Positions 21,956 through 34,124 of a stretch of DNA of 64,000 nucleotides are shown here, piece by piece. This DNA comes from Paulownia fortunei (taxonomy: Eukaryota > Streptophyta > Magnoliopsida > Lamiales > Paulowniaceae): the NCBI GenBank assembly GCA_019321725.1, contig CM033110.1, positions 12,207,278-12,271,277 of the forward strand, given 5' to 3'. Made by a program: the position numbers and the translations under genes. The stretch's first letter is position 1, and every line of letters starts with the position of its first letter. Under the pieces are notes generated by a model, which saw only the letters and a program-made list of their open reading frames with translations, did not search any database and was not told where the DNA came from.

Positions 21956-23181
21956 AAATTCAACTCAACTAGTGGTTATGTATTTCCTGTTGGTGGTGGT
22001 GCTATATCGTGGAAATCTTCTAAATAAACTTGTATAACATGTTCCACTATGAAATCTAAGCTTATAGCTTTAGAAAAAGTTGGAGAAAAAGCGGAATGGT
22101 TAAAACATTTCATAGAGAGATTTTAATATGATGAAAATAGGTGCCAACAATATACATTCATTGCAATAGTCAAGCAACTACTGCTACAACACTAAATATT
22201 ATATATAACAATAAATCACAACATGTATGTCATATACATAATATAATTGGGTAGATATTCTCTAATAGACTATATTAATTAATTTGTAAAATTAAAGGAT
22301 AACCTCGCAGATCAGTTTACTTAGAGTTATCAAGAGAGTAAATAAACTAGATATCGAATGAAATAGGTTTAAAGCCTAAAGATTGAATGAGTTATCTTAA
22401 TGGAAACCTAACCTAGCTACAGTAGATCCCACTGACCAGGTTCAACAGGAAAACTAGTTATGAATGACTCAATGGACATCACTTAGGAATTTAATTCCTC
22501 CCCATTTCTATAATACAAAATAGTATAACCTATAAAGTGGTTAAGGATAAACTTTGCTTTAATGATGCCTATATCTTGTAAAAAATACAAGTGGAGTATG
22601 GTATGATGCTTTTTATAGGATGCCACCTATATGAGTGTGAACATAGCCAATTTTACAAGAATTTATGTTAGGCGAATTCTATAAAACACTTGCAGAACCA
22701 AAGAGAGTTTAAGGCCAAAACAATGAATACAATAGATAATCAAATTTAATAAGAGAGGTAATGTATGGAGTTTATTAATTGGGCTTGCAATAATGGTTGA
22801 CAGTTCAAAACTTAGAGTTTATTGATTAACCAAGTGAGTTTGATAAGCTTTTACCAGAAAAGTTCTGATCGAAAGCTACTTATCTCAATACACTTTCTTT
22901 CAAATAGAATTCTTCTTTTTTTTAGTTTTATATCGACTTCTTCTATTTATGTGGGAGATTGTAGGAATTACGGGGTAAAATTTGTGTATGAATGGTAAGA
23001 GATTTCAAGCTTTAAAAGAGTGTCTTTTAAGTGTGGGGAGATATCCCACATTGAAAAAGTGAAGCAAATTTATCTTGCATATATAGGAGCTCTCCTTATG
23101 GTGCACGTTAGTGGACTTTTGGCTAGTTTTAGCTAGTCTCAAGGAGTTATGAGGATGATTCGAAGCACTACCTGAACCTGC

Positions 23182-23213
23182 ACATGCGCGCGAACATGTA
23201 CTCACGCGCATGT
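23182..23213. repeat. GC-rich inverted repeat in the copia LTR
   Basis: ACATGCGCG (23182-23190) and its perfect reverse complement CGCGCATGT (23205-23213) flank a 14-nt loop. It stands out in an AT-rich region. Confidence 0.8.
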
Positions 23214-23313
23214 CGCAAAGATTGCAATGAGCGCATTAGAGGCACACTTAAATTTTTTAGAAATAGAATTAGCATGTGGTGGAGTGGCTCGGCTATAACT
23301 CGACGAAATGATA

Positions 23314-23828
23314 GATAGCTCAACGTGTTGGTGATGTTGCAAACTTATCCAAGTGGCTTGCATAGCATGACACCATGCATTAAGTTATGAGTGGACGTGA
23401 TTGTACTCACGGGTACTGACGAGGTGTGACCACAAGGTTGTAATTAGTCCTTAACACTGGCATGATATGAATGAATAAATGCATTCGTCTGATTGACAGA
23501 GGTGCATGGTAAAGTTGTGGACCTTCGTAGAGGGATGTGATCTAAACAACTAGATTGCGGCTAGATCTCAAGAGATGTGATAGCTCAATGTGTCAATGAT
23601 GTGGTGAATTCATCCAAGTGGCACCCGCATTGAGTTTTGAGTGGACGCGACTATACACACGGTTGCTGACAAGGCGTGACCAAAAGGCTGTGATTGGTTC
23701 TTAACACTAATGGGGTGTGAGTGAATGGACACATCTATCCAATTAGCATAGGTACATGGCAAGGTTATGAATCTTTATAGATAGATGAGATATAAACTAC
23801 TAGATCATGGCTAGATCTCAAGAGATGT
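23314..23828. repeat. Tandem duplication of about 265 bp in the copia LTR
   Basis: Two diverged copies begin with GATAGCTCAACGTGT (23314) and GATAGCTCAATGTGT (23579), and both end with CTAGATCTCAAGAGATGTGA. Shared blocks include TCCAAGTGGC, GAGTGGACG and AGGTGTGACC/AGGCGTGACC. Confidence 0.85.
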
Positions 23829-25300
23829 GATCCGGTAGTCCACATCGATTTGGATAAAGAGACACGACTACTTGTGATTGGACCCCCTCATTCCATTTAA
23901 TTCACTCAAATCTTCTCCATATCCTGCTAAATAATTTTTAATTATTTCTCAAGCTCTCTTTGATTTTTTAAGAAAGAATACAATAAAGTATTTAGTTTGT
24001 CTCACAAGATTAGTGTAGTTTTGTACTAATCTTATAAAAAAATGCTATATTTTAGGAGACAGACATTGACGATCTCATAACACCAGTGCAAAGACGAAAT
24101 TTATCTTAAGCAGATTTACTTTATACATACCTCACTTCATTCAATTATAGTAATTTTCCAAATCTCCATGCAACATACTTCAATAACACATTCAGTTCGA
24201 CTTGATTAATTTACATCATCAACATAAAGTTAATCGCAATGAATATATCAAGTCAAAAGTACTATGCACGAAAGATTGATCACTAATTACTGTATTTATG
24301 CATTAATTCTGAAAACTGATTACAGAGAAAACAAAAACAAAAGACAAAAATCCAAAAAAAAAAAAGATAAAAGGGACACACTTGATAATTATGTTTGATT
24401 TCAGGAACTTAATTTAATGTATTGAAGTTTAAATTGTTAACTTTTATGTCTAAACTTATGTAAAGTTAATTACAAATGAATATATCAAATAAAAAATGAT
24501 GTATGATGAAAATAGATTGAACTACTTTTTCGAATTGAACTTAGCCACATAAATGATATTTTTACTCTTTCTCTAGTCGATGTATAGGTGTGCTTCTCCT
24601 CTAGCAAACATAGGTTGTATTGGAATATTATTATTTTTTTCTTTTGTTTTAGTTGGACATTGTTTGTCTATGATTATGTCAAGTGATTTAGAAAATCTAG
24701 GAATATGAGTATTATGTTCTTATTCAATAGTTTTCTTCTACTTAATCTCTAATAGAATTTTATTATTTTCTAACTAATATTTTTTCGTTATTAAGTAAGT
24801 GATGTGCCACAAAATAAACCTACCAAAAAATGTAGAATAAAACCACAAACCTCGACCAGTTGACAAAATGTAGATTGAGGTATGCTCGCTCTGAAATTAT
24901 ATTGGTTTCACCTGCAAAGCATTGGAGAAGGCCCAATATAGTCACTCCGTAGCTTAAGTCAGTCACTCAACTTTCACTCAATATCAATGACAAAATGTGT
25001 ATTCAGAATAATGGAAGTGAACTTTTTTCTTGGGGGGCGTAAAGCTTATATTTATAGAATAACTTTATCCGAGGTAAAAGAGAAATTTTGCACATATTTT
25101 GTTATAATTGCCTAGTGGACATGTCACCAGTCTAGTTATTTACCCTAGATAATATTTCTTATCATTATCCATAGATAACTATCACCAGTCTAATTATTTA
25201 CCCTAGATAATATTCCCTGTTATTATCCATAGATAATTATTTGGTTTTTTTATTTTGTGTTAATCACTAAATCATCTTCAACTCTTATATCGGTCTTTAC

Positions 25301-25515
25301 TATTCTCTCCCGAGCTGACCAGATCAGGTCGGCTCGACATATACCTCATTATATCTTATTATTCTCTCTTGAGCTGATCAGATCAGGTCGGCTCGACATA
25401 TACCTCATCATATCTTATTATTATCTCCAAGCTGGCCAGATAGGTTGATCTAACATCTTTCTACACTGTCGTCTACTAACTCTTCTGAGCTGACCCGATC
25501 AAGTCGGCTCACCAT
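25301..25515. repeat. Minisatellite, 59-bp unit, about 3.5 copies
   Basis: Units start at 25301, 25360 and 25419, with a partial one near 25480. Each carries GAGCTGAccaGATCAGGTCGGCTC followed by gACATATACCTCATtATATC in the first two. It lies in the presumed LTR of the Tat-like element. Confidence 0.85.
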
Positions 25516-26327
25516 GGGTATCAGATCATAAGAAGATCTGACTTTCCTTACTTTGGTCTCATGAGCCTCCAGAGTAGGCATTCTGTTTATCCCTCTAGCA
25601 CCCATGGGTCACCAAAGCACTGAATCCACTAATTTTGGGGCCCATATATGCTCATAGCAAAGCAGGCCTAATCCATTCCATATCAGTTAGTCCCCCCTAC
25701 TCTAGCTGATCTAGGTTTTGATTAGGTAGAGTAAAAAACAGTCTCCATAATTTGCCAATAAGTTAATTGGTCCATCTCCTAATCTCTTTCGAGAATAGCT
25801 GTATGGAAAGGACCTATCATATTACTTATACTGACACTAGGGTTTTCCACCAATAATGACTTCACTAGTTTCAATGCTTTTTCAAAAAGACAATTACTAT
25901 CTAGTGGGAACTCCTCTTATACATACGTGTCCCACATCATAAATATGATCATCAGTTATTTGAAGGGATCAATCTAAACCTTCTATGATGATTTTTAATC
26001 AATGGTCCTGATGTGCCAGATGTTTAAACTTCTCCCGTACTACCCATAAAAGGGAAACATCCTCCATCCCCTTAACACTTTTCACTTCCCTACATTTTTT
26101 AGCAAGAGAAGCCCTAACTCTTATCAAGGATTTCCTCCAATGATATTTCTAGCACCATTCTGATGAGTTTTCTGTCTCCATTTCCTACCATAAAGGTACT
26201 ATTTTTTGCCTTCTTATTTTACTTCTTCTCAACTACTCTTTGATTTTTTCCTTCTTGTTCTTCTCTCTCTCTTTGGTTTGCGTATGATAGTAATATAGCT
26301 AGAAAATTCTTAAAGTCCCATCAGGCG

Positions 26328-27385
26328 ATGGATGTTGAAGAAAGTCAAATATCCACATCTCCAAATGAGACGACTTCTAAAAGTCAGATCGATCTATCTG
26401 AACGAATAGGAGAATTGCACAAGGAGATGAAAAAGATAAAAAAGAATATGGCTAGAAAGGCATTAATTCAAAAGAAGGGAAACCTATTCTCTGAAGAAGT
26501 GATGGCTAATAAGCTACCCCCCAGTTTTAGGCCATTAAGTTATGAATATGATGGGACTACTAATCTGTAGGAGCATGTGTGCCGATTTAAGAACTTATCT
26601 TTGCTTCACTATTATTCCGATGGGGTGAAATACAGGGTATTCTTGACTATATTGACTAAATCAGCTTAGCAATAGTTTAGTTAACTCCCCACAAATTCTA
26701 TCAATTTATTTAAAGAGTTCAGCTTGGTGTTTTTACACTAGATTTCTAGTGCTAAAAAGCATCAAAAGAACACTCTGATACTTTTTAGCATTAGACAAAA
26801 AGAGAATGAAGCATTGTAGAGTGATATCAAAAGGTTCACTTCTGCTACTTTAGAAGTGCTCTCTGCTAGGAAGACTTGCTCAGTAATGTGTTGGTACATA
26901 GACTGTAGGATGGAGAGCTTTTTAGGTCAATAGCAAAAAATCCTGCTAAAAGTTTTGATGACTTGTTATCTAGAGCTGAGAAGTACATCAACATGGAAGA
27001 AGCACAAAAGATGGAAAGGGACGAGGGAGGTAATAAGAAGAAAGATATGAAGAAAAGGGATGAGAGAAAGTTGGGGTTCGTTCCCCCCAACAAGGGAGGA
27101 TCGGATAGGAAATGGGGACCTCTGTTGCGTTATGATAGGTATACACCATTAGCAATACCTCATTAACATATTTTGATAACTGCAGAGGGGCATCCCACTT
27201 TACAATAACCTAGGACTTATTCGGGCCCCCAAAGAATGCTAAGTCACAGAAGTTATGCAGGTTTTATAATGATTATGGGCATCATACAGATGATTGTTAC
27301 CATTTGAAAGATGATATTGAAAGAATAATCCTGGTCGGACATTTAGAGAAATTTGTTTATAGAGATTGGGAGCAGCCCTAATGAT
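26328..27385 (+). pseudogene. Tat/Ogre-like Ty3/gypsy gag, with stops
   Basis: The frame opens with MDVEESQISTS and a coiled-coil-like ERIGELHKEMKKIKKN, then the gag core (PPSFRPLSYEYDGTTNL, YYSDGVKYRVFL, FTSATLEVLSARK, DDLLSRAEKYINMEEA). It ends in a CCHC-like finger with the Tat-lineage pattern CRFYNDYGHHTDDC and HLKDDIERIILVGHLEKF. Several stops (for example TAG at 26568) and a frameshift near 26880 break it. It lies on the plus strand, while pol-like sequence of the same lineage follows on the minus strand. The region 24500-26200 upstream probably contains its LTR and leader. Confidence 0.75.
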
Positions 27386-27389
27386 AGAA

Positions 27390-27800
27390 AAGAAAAGGCC
27401 AAGAGCGGCAACCTGGAGGAAGGGAGGAGTTGGAAGGAGATATAGAGGAGGCTGAACCTAGAGACCGCCCGGATCAAATCCACTCGTTTTCCATCTCCGT
27501 TCAATTATTGTGTTTTTTTTGTAAACTGGGCTATTCTTGTTAGTTATCACGATAGTCGATTACGACAGTAACAATTCTATGGGTTCATCTAATATCCATA
27601 TTTTTCCATCCCTGTACGATTTTAAGAATAAAATATCGTCATCTCCTGAACCTAGTATTTTATCCCACTCTGGTAATGAGGTATCCAGGCCTCAAAACCC
27701 ATCATCATCTTCATCCGAGCAGGCTGAGTCCCCACAGTACTATTTTACTGCGCTGTGAGTAATGTGATTTTTGTGGTTTTGCAATCTTTTGCCGAACTAG
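27390..27800. other. Junction between inverted gag and pol pieces
   Basis: Just after gag ends on the plus strand, the minus strand reads the end of a Tat-type RNase H and its linker. The point where orientation flips cannot be fixed by eye; it lies between about 27440 and 27760. An open plus frame at 27537-27758 has no recognisable content. Confidence 0.45.
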
Positions 27801-27809
27801 CAAATTTAG

Positions 27810-28339
27810 ACAGGTAATCTGCCTTGCCATTCTCTGCCCTGGAATCTAATGTATTTTCCAACTCCCGAACTTAACTTTTAGAGTTGCCACCTACTCAGCA
27901 ATTTTTTCATTCTTTCCTCTGTAATCTCATAATGCCCTTCAGTCCGTTAGGTTACCAACCTAGAATCGGAGTAGGCAGCTATGTGTCTAGCCCCCACTTC
28001 TAACTCTATTTTAAGTCCTTGGACCAAGGCCTCATACTCAGCTTCGTTGTTTAATGCCTTGAAATTAAATTTTATTACGAACTCCATATCGTCTTCTTTT
28101 GGGTTGGTCAACATGATTCTTGCACCACAGCCTGTCTTGGTAGATGACACATCGACATACAGTACCCATTTTCTCCCTTCCATCATAGGCCTGGTCATTT
28201 CCTGTATAAAATCTGCTAAAACTTGAGCTTTAATAGTATAACGCGTCTGATACTCCACATCATATTCTCCCATTTTTGTAGCCCACTTTATCATTCTTCT
28301 AGAAGTATATAGCTTGCCCAAGGTCTGTTTCAAGGTCAT
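27810..28339 (-). pseudogene. Second (archaeal-type) RNase H of a Tat/Ogre-like gypsy element
   Basis: Minus-strand frame with GRKWVLYVDVSSTKTGCGA, NNEAEYEALVQGLK and IAAYSDSRLVT: the aRNH domain that marks the Tat/Ogre lineage, preceded by RRMIKWATKMGEYDVEYQ from the connection region. The family's catalytic glycine context (DGSS) is changed to DVSS. The open part ends at 27947; similar sequence continues to about 27810 in other frames. Confidence 0.75.
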
Positions 28340-28545
28340 ATTAGTATGAACAACAATTTAATGTGATAAATAGTAAGGCCTTAGTCTTCTCGCTATAATA
28401 ACCAAAGCTAACCCTACTTTTTTCAGAATATCTCTGCTCAACTTCTCTCGGCAATTTACTAACATAATAAATAGGCTTCTAGTGAGCCCCCTCCTCTCAG
28501 TAATTTACTAATATAATAAATAAGCTTCTGCTGAGCCTCCTCATC

Positions 28546-29135
28546 TCACAGTAGTACCGAACTGACCGAGTGTTCCCCTACCAACAAATAGACATATAAT
28601 TTTTCTCCAAGGATAAGCTTGATAAGCAAAGGAAGCTCAGCCAAGAAATCCTTCAATTGTTCAAAAGCCTTTTGACATTCTTCTATCCACTGCAAGTTGC
28701 ACCCATTCCTCAAAATTCCAAGGAAAAGAAAACTCCTTTTAGCCGATCTTGAGATAAATCGACTCAGTACTACTATCTTTCCTATCAAAGATTGCATATC
28801 CCTCATCCTATAAGGTGATTTCACATACGACACCGCCCTAACTTTCTCAGGGTTAACTTCAACTCCCCTTTTTATAACCATGTACCTTAGAAATTTTTCT
28901 AGAGTAACTCCAAATGAGCATTTAGTTGGGTTCAGCTTCATCCCATAAGGTGATTTCATATCCAACATTGCCCTAACTTTCTCGGGGTTAACTTCAACTA
29001 CCTTTTCTGTAACCATATATCCTAGAAATTTTTTCGACCTAACTCCAAATGAACATTTAGTCAGGTTTAGCTTCATGCCATATTTCCTCAATTCTCTTGA
29101 CCATCATGTCATCCATATATACCTCCATATTCCTT
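28546..29135 (-). pseudogene. Gypsy reverse transcriptase fragment with an in-frame 135-bp tandem duplication
   Basis: Near 29106-29130 the minus strand encodes the catalytic EVYMDDMMVKR box. After a short deletion and frameshift, the frame 29091-28546 gives the post-catalytic region twice: YGMKLNLTKCSFGV...DMKSP (29082-28948) and YGMKLNPTKCSFGV...YVKSP (28947-28813). RMRDMQSLIGKIVVLSRFIS and the RNase H connection follow. No family member has two copies of this segment, so the enzyme is dead. Confidence 0.8.
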
Positions 29136-29353
29136 TCCAATTAGTTTCTGAACATCACGTCCACTAATCTTTGGTATGTGGCCACTACATTTTTCAATCC
29201 ACAAGGCATAACTACATAATAGTAAGTACCAACGAAAATAACAAAACCTACCCTTTTTTGGTCGTCGGGGTCCAAAAGAATTTGATATCCTTGAGATGCA
29301 TCCATCATACTAAGCAACTCACACCTTAAGGTGGAATCTATGAACTCATCTAC

Positions 29354-29539
29354 CTATGGCAAAGGATAATGTTCCTTAGGACATGCTTTGTTTAGGTCTC
29401 TGATACCTATAACGTGTCTAGCATCTAATAGTTTTTGAACCTCTTGGAGAATAATGAGGACTTTCTCAAGGCCAAAGTGCCTCCTTTTTTTCTTTATCGG
29501 CCGTGCTGCGAGATTAACATTCAAATGGTGCATAGCCAT
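29354..29539 (-). pseudogene. Gypsy reverse transcriptase, N-terminal part
   Basis: The minus-strand frame MAMHHLNVNLAARPIKKKRRHFG, then EVQKLLDARHVIGIRDLNKACPK and HYPLP, is the start of RT in a Tat-lineage element. 29140-29350 continues it in broken frames. It marks the upstream end of the inverted pol piece. Confidence 0.7.
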
Positions 29540-29711
29540 GCTGGGTTCAATGCCTACTAAGTCCTGTGACGACTAGGCAAGCACGTCTACATTAGCTTTT
29601 AGAAACTTCATCAAATGCTCAGTTATATCAGAACTGAGCTGAGTTCTGATTCTTGTAGTTCTTCTTGTTACTCCCAGGATTAATTCCACCACCCTTAGAC
29701 TTTACAAGTGA

Positions 29712-30564
29712 TTGTTGGGCTTGTATTAAATTCAAAATAAACATGTTTATAAACTTATGCAGTTTTAGTATTTTAGGCATAACTCTATTTTCAAAAGCTC
29801 TATAAACCTAGATCTTACTTCATTTAAAATCCAAGAGATAGAACTACAACTTTGTTGTTGGAAGATTAGCCCAGTTCAGCCTTAATTATAGCAGAAAATT
29901 CGTCTAAATGTATGAATAGGAAATAATCTATCTATGCTGACACATTTCTTTAAATCAATCATAATTTTCTCCCTAATAGTTAGAATTAGATGATTCAAGT
30001 TTGAAAAATGAAGCTAACACAAAAATACACAACTTTTATGCAGATTACCTTTCCAAAATCAGTTGATTTCATGGATAAAAATATGTGACAAAATTTAGAT
30101 CTGAAAAATATATGTGAATTTAGTGCATATTTGATGCTAATTTAAGCACTCTTCTACTATAAATAGGGGCTCTTGGATATTATTGAAAACATAGAAAAAT
30201 CCTTAGAGAGAGAGAAAGTTTTATTATTTTGTTTCTTTAGGCTAAGTTTTCTAATAGTAATAGAAATATATTCTCTAGTTTTTTTTATATTTTTAGTATT
30301 TCCTACTTTTATTATATCTTTCTAAATTTTATTTAGTTGAGGAGAAAGAATGAACCTCTTGATGGAGGAAGATGAATAATTATAAAGGTGCATAATGTCG
30401 AGTGTGTAATTTTTGATTGAAACCCGTATTGTTTTGTGGTGATTCTTGATTTATGTATCACCAATGGCACAATAAATATTTGGTTTAATTTAGCGTATTG
30501 TACAGTTCTACTCCACCAACTATTAACGTAAAATCTTAATTTATTATAGACAAAGGGGTGCATA
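29712..30564 (+). repeat. Old Athila-type LTR, left part
   Basis: Diverged copy of the 4443-6055 LTR: ACTTATGCAGTTTTAG, CAAAAGCTCTAT, CCAAGAGATAGAACTACAACTTT, a TATA-type ACTATAAATAGG at 30154-30165, and the GTGGTGATTCTTGATTTATGTATCACCAATGG stretch. It lacks roughly the first 100 bp of the LTR. It stops at the copia insertion and resumes at 44350. Confidence 0.8.
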
Positions 30565-30569
30565 AATAC
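30565..30569. repeat. Target-site duplication AATAC, left copy
   Basis: AATAC precedes the TATTAGAGTAG start of the copia LTR and recurs at 44345-44349, directly after the CACA end of the copia composite. Confidence 0.75.
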
Positions 30570-32498
30570 TATTAGAGTAGTTCCTAACGAGCCAATTAGC
30601 GAAAAACTTTTATACTCTTATAAAAATAGTCTTATATATAATGTTTAAAAAAAAGGTATATATTTATCTTTAATTATTTTTATCAATTAGATAAAATTCC
30701 TAGATCACTTTTAGCTACAGGGCATGGTCACGCATATGATGGTGATCATGGAATATGCCTCTATGGTTTTGATCTTAAACATGTTCCGAGTTGGGGGTTC
30801 ATTGAGATTGCACATCGATAAGCATGATATACTCGCACACATGATACATACTCGAAATGAGAATGTCTCATTCTATAGATATTGGTGTAAGGATGTTAGT
30901 GCATGTGTGTGGGTGCTTGCTAGAGAACGAGTACACTGAATGACCTACTAGAAAATTCTTAACTGGAAAATATTATTTGTTGAATGAGAATTTTCTAGTT
31001 ACGATAGTGTATTAATTAGTCCTTTGACTTGAAGCACCATGGTCGCCTTGTGCACGACATCATACGCTTTGATATATTTTCTTATTGCATGATAATCATA
31101 AGGGGCTTACATGTGGTGTATGATCTTCGTGTATGAAGGTCAATGAATAGCCAATAAAGGATACATTACCTATTTGGGAGAATATGAGAATATCCTATGT
31201 TTTCATAGTCCTTGATCTCGAAGACCTTGGCCAAGGCAGGATAAATACTAGACATAGAGTTTTCTAGTGATTCATCAAATGATCAATGTGACTTGAAATA
31301 GAATTATAGTTATTAAGTCAAAAAGGGTTTCGACTAATAATCCATTCCCTACACTTAATCGAGAGATTAGTTAATGGAAGGACAGTATATACATTGTTAT
31401 TCACCTAAGACTAGGTAGTCGAGATGCACTACTAGGTGATTCCCTTGATTTGTGAGGTTTTTAGAATTAAGGGATTAATTCCAAGTGAATTAATTAATTA
31501 GAATAATTCATCAGAATGTTAAATTTATTCATAAGTTGTAAAAGGTGGATTAAAGAGTCCTAAAATTAAATAGTCCTACTAAAGATGGAAAGAATTTATC
31601 TTGAAGTGAAAGAAATAAGAAATAAGGAAAGAGAAGTTTGTTTGTTTGTTTTTTTGGATAAAACCACCTGTGTCAAGGCAGGGGGTTTGACATAGACCCC
31701 TACCAGTTTATTCTGTTTCAAAGAAAGTACAAAAAATGTAAGCAAAATATGCATAATGTAAACAAGGGGTACTACCCCTTACAAATGTTTAAAATCGAAA
31801 TGTTGGAAATGAACATTTATCAAATCTAATAGGTTTCCTAATTGAATTAGAGGACTAATTAGGGTAAGAGTTGGTGACCTAATGGGATTAGGTCAAAACT
31901 ACATTGTGTATATAAATACAAAATGCAGGGGCCAAAAACTACAAGCAAGAGAGATAGAATTTTTGGCCTCCTTTCCTCTTTCTCCTTCTCGTTTGTTTTT
32001 TTATTTTTTGTGTTCTATTTTCTTACTTTAAGAAAAATTACTCCATCAAAAGATTCTATCCCTTTTTGATTAAAAGGTTAATTCTTCCATCACTTGTTGA
32101 TTCAAGAATTAATCTTCACCCTCAAATAGATTTAGAAATAAGAAGTTCAGATTCACTACCAAGGATTTGAAGTTTGTGGATTTGCTCGAAAATGTGGTTA
32201 CTATTAGAGGGATTACACTTCGAGTCCTTGGTGAACATTTTGAGAGGCCATCGAAATTATTCGAGAGAAGCTTGAGGAATCTGAATTCCTTCTTACCTTC
32301 ATCAACCGGATTGCTTAAAAGTATAATCACAAAACTTTAGTTGTTTAATGTTATTAAACTAACAATCAGAAATACAAATCACAAATCGCATCAAATATGT
32401 GATATACATATTTACATATGATGTATAATTTTATTTCAATTGTTGAAAAATCTTAAATTTCCACTGTGTTTGCAATCCCGTATTACGCGAACCTAATA
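30570..32498 (+). repeat. Copia 5' LTR, plus orientation
   Basis: Starts TATTAGAGTAG (TG mutated to TA) and ends CGCGAACCTAATA next to the primer site. Related LTRs occur inverted at 36050, 42868 and 60250 and in plus orientation at 45652. It holds an extra stretch of about 130 bp (31650-31785: GGATAAAACCACCTGTGTCA... with CTACCCCTTAC) that may be a small nested insertion. Confidence 0.75.
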
Positions 32499-32499
32499 G

Positions 32500-32512
32500 T
32501 GGTATTAGAGCC
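32500..32512 (+). other. Primer-binding site, initiator tRNA-Met type
   Basis: TGGTATTAGAGCC, one base from the consensus TGGTATCAGAGC used by plant copia elements, lies 1 nt after the LTR end. Confidence 0.75.
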
Positions 32513-34124
32513 TAGGTTTATGCGTTCTAATTATTTTTGCGATATTTTATATATGAATCGTTCATATGATAAAAAATATGTTTAATTGCATTTTTGTTTA
32601 GGAATTATAATTCTGGAATGCATGATTTTTAAGTGTTAAATTGCATGACACTAAAATGAAATAAATAAAAGAAAAATATGGGCTTAACGTGTCGTGGCAC
32701 GAGCTATTGGCTCTACGGCACCCGACATACAAGTTTGTTGGGCAGCAGATCGTCTGTTGCCCATTTTTGTATAACTTGCAAAAAATTTAATTTTTTAAGT
32801 TTTAAAATTAAATGTTAATTTTAAAATTCTGAAAATTATTTTTATGAAAAACTATGAATTAATTCCCAAACTAGAACAATGTGATTTTTAATAACTTGGT
32901 AAATGTATATGCTTTGAATTTTTATCATGTGATTATTAAATTAAGCATGAATGGGATAAATGATCATGGAGCTTAGATCATTTATTTTCTATGTATGGTT
33001 TTATGCTTTGAATTTTTTGATTAAAATGAGGCTTGTGAGTCTCATCTTTTCTCTATTTTTAACTCTGAATATAAATTCTATCTTCCTCCAACGTACCTCC
33101 CCTTGGAAGAAATTGCAAGGTTTTTTGTTAGGTTAAAAAATTATAATGAGAGTAGTATTAGGATGGTGAGGACTTCTTTCACTTTTGTGGACAAAATGAA
33201 GGAGCAAGGTGGAGAAAAGCAAGGATTCAAGGCCCACGAATGTATGGATGATACATTCATGTAATTGCTAGGATTTATTATCATTTTGATTAATTACACT
33301 TAGATTGACCTTAAGATCCACTTTGGCTCAAGTGGATCACATAGGAAAAAGCTCATGATCATCCCATTATGTATGTATTGTAGATGCATCCAAAGTTTTA
33401 TTTAATATTTTTCTTTGATTATGCTTGCAATCTTAGGATAGTGTAACATTAAATAAACAACACAAAATAAAATGATAAGGTCTTGGTAAAATTGAAACCC
33501 TTACTTAGAAATGTTCTAAGTTTAAGAATTTATTAAGTTTATATCGAGAATTAATGGGCAATATTGGTGGGGCCCAATTGTCCAAGCCTTCCATCAAAAG
33601 TAGTTGGCATGTGAAATGCTGCCATACTTAGTCTGTTGGCCAAAGGTTGTGGGATATGCTAAGTGGAGGTAATAGATGTGACCACTACTTGCATAGAGAT
33701 GCCCATGGGGTAGGAGGGCTAAAGATGTTGGCCATGAGTCGTGGGACATACTTTAGTTTTCCTATTCACATGAATGTTTGATGGGGCACGCTTGACATTT
33801 AGTACCATATGGGCTCATAAAATTGGAGTGTATGGAAAATAGTGAGGCAAAATAGCTTGAAGGTTACATGGGATGCAATTGCTAATGTGTTAACTATCTT
33901 TTTTGTTTTATCATATAGACTCATAAAATTAGGGTGTGTGATAAGGCTAATTGAACTTCAAGCCCACTAAAAAATATGATTTCCTAAATATCCATCATGA
34001 GGGTGATGGGATTCGAAGAAAATAGTGGGAGACATTTATAATTAAAGACCTTATTATAAATGATTAAACTGTTGAATGTATGCTTGTTTTCTACCTCGTG
34101 TTTTGTAGATATTTGATTTACATT
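32513..34124 (+). other. Copia leader with repeated GGGCTCATAAAATTGGAGTGT motif
   Basis: Long non-coding leader. At about 33540-34000 it has irregular repeats built on CCATATGGGCTCATAAAATTGG and GTTGGCCAAAGGTTGTGGGATATGC. The same block appears inverted at about 39040-39460 and 63650-63990, tying the three copies to one family. Confidence 0.6.

Larger units (their letters stand above)
21960..24110 (+). mobile_element. 3' part of a Ty1/copia element: RNase H remnant, polypurine tract, LTR
   Basis: 21960-22360 encodes a stop-riddled copia RNase H (VGGGAISWKSSK, then STMKSKLIALEKVGEKAEWLK). A non-coding tail leads to the polypurine tract GTGGGAGAT (22951-22959) and an LTR that starts TGTAGGAATTACGG at 22960. 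The LTR contains the common GGGAGATATCCCACATTG motif and a tandem duplication. Its right end, near 24110, is not sharp. The 5' half of the element is absent. Confidence 0.65.

Noticed and set aside
25301..25515. CRISPR-like array
   Set aside because: Units are contiguous with no unique spacers, and the genome is a plant.
27537..27758. Plus-strand frame after the Tat gag, possible protease
   Set aside because: No D-T/S-G protease motif, and the minus strand here reads the end of an RNase H.
33540..34000. Satellite DNA
   Set aside because: The repeats are irregular and recur only in the leaders of the three copia copies, so they belong to that element.
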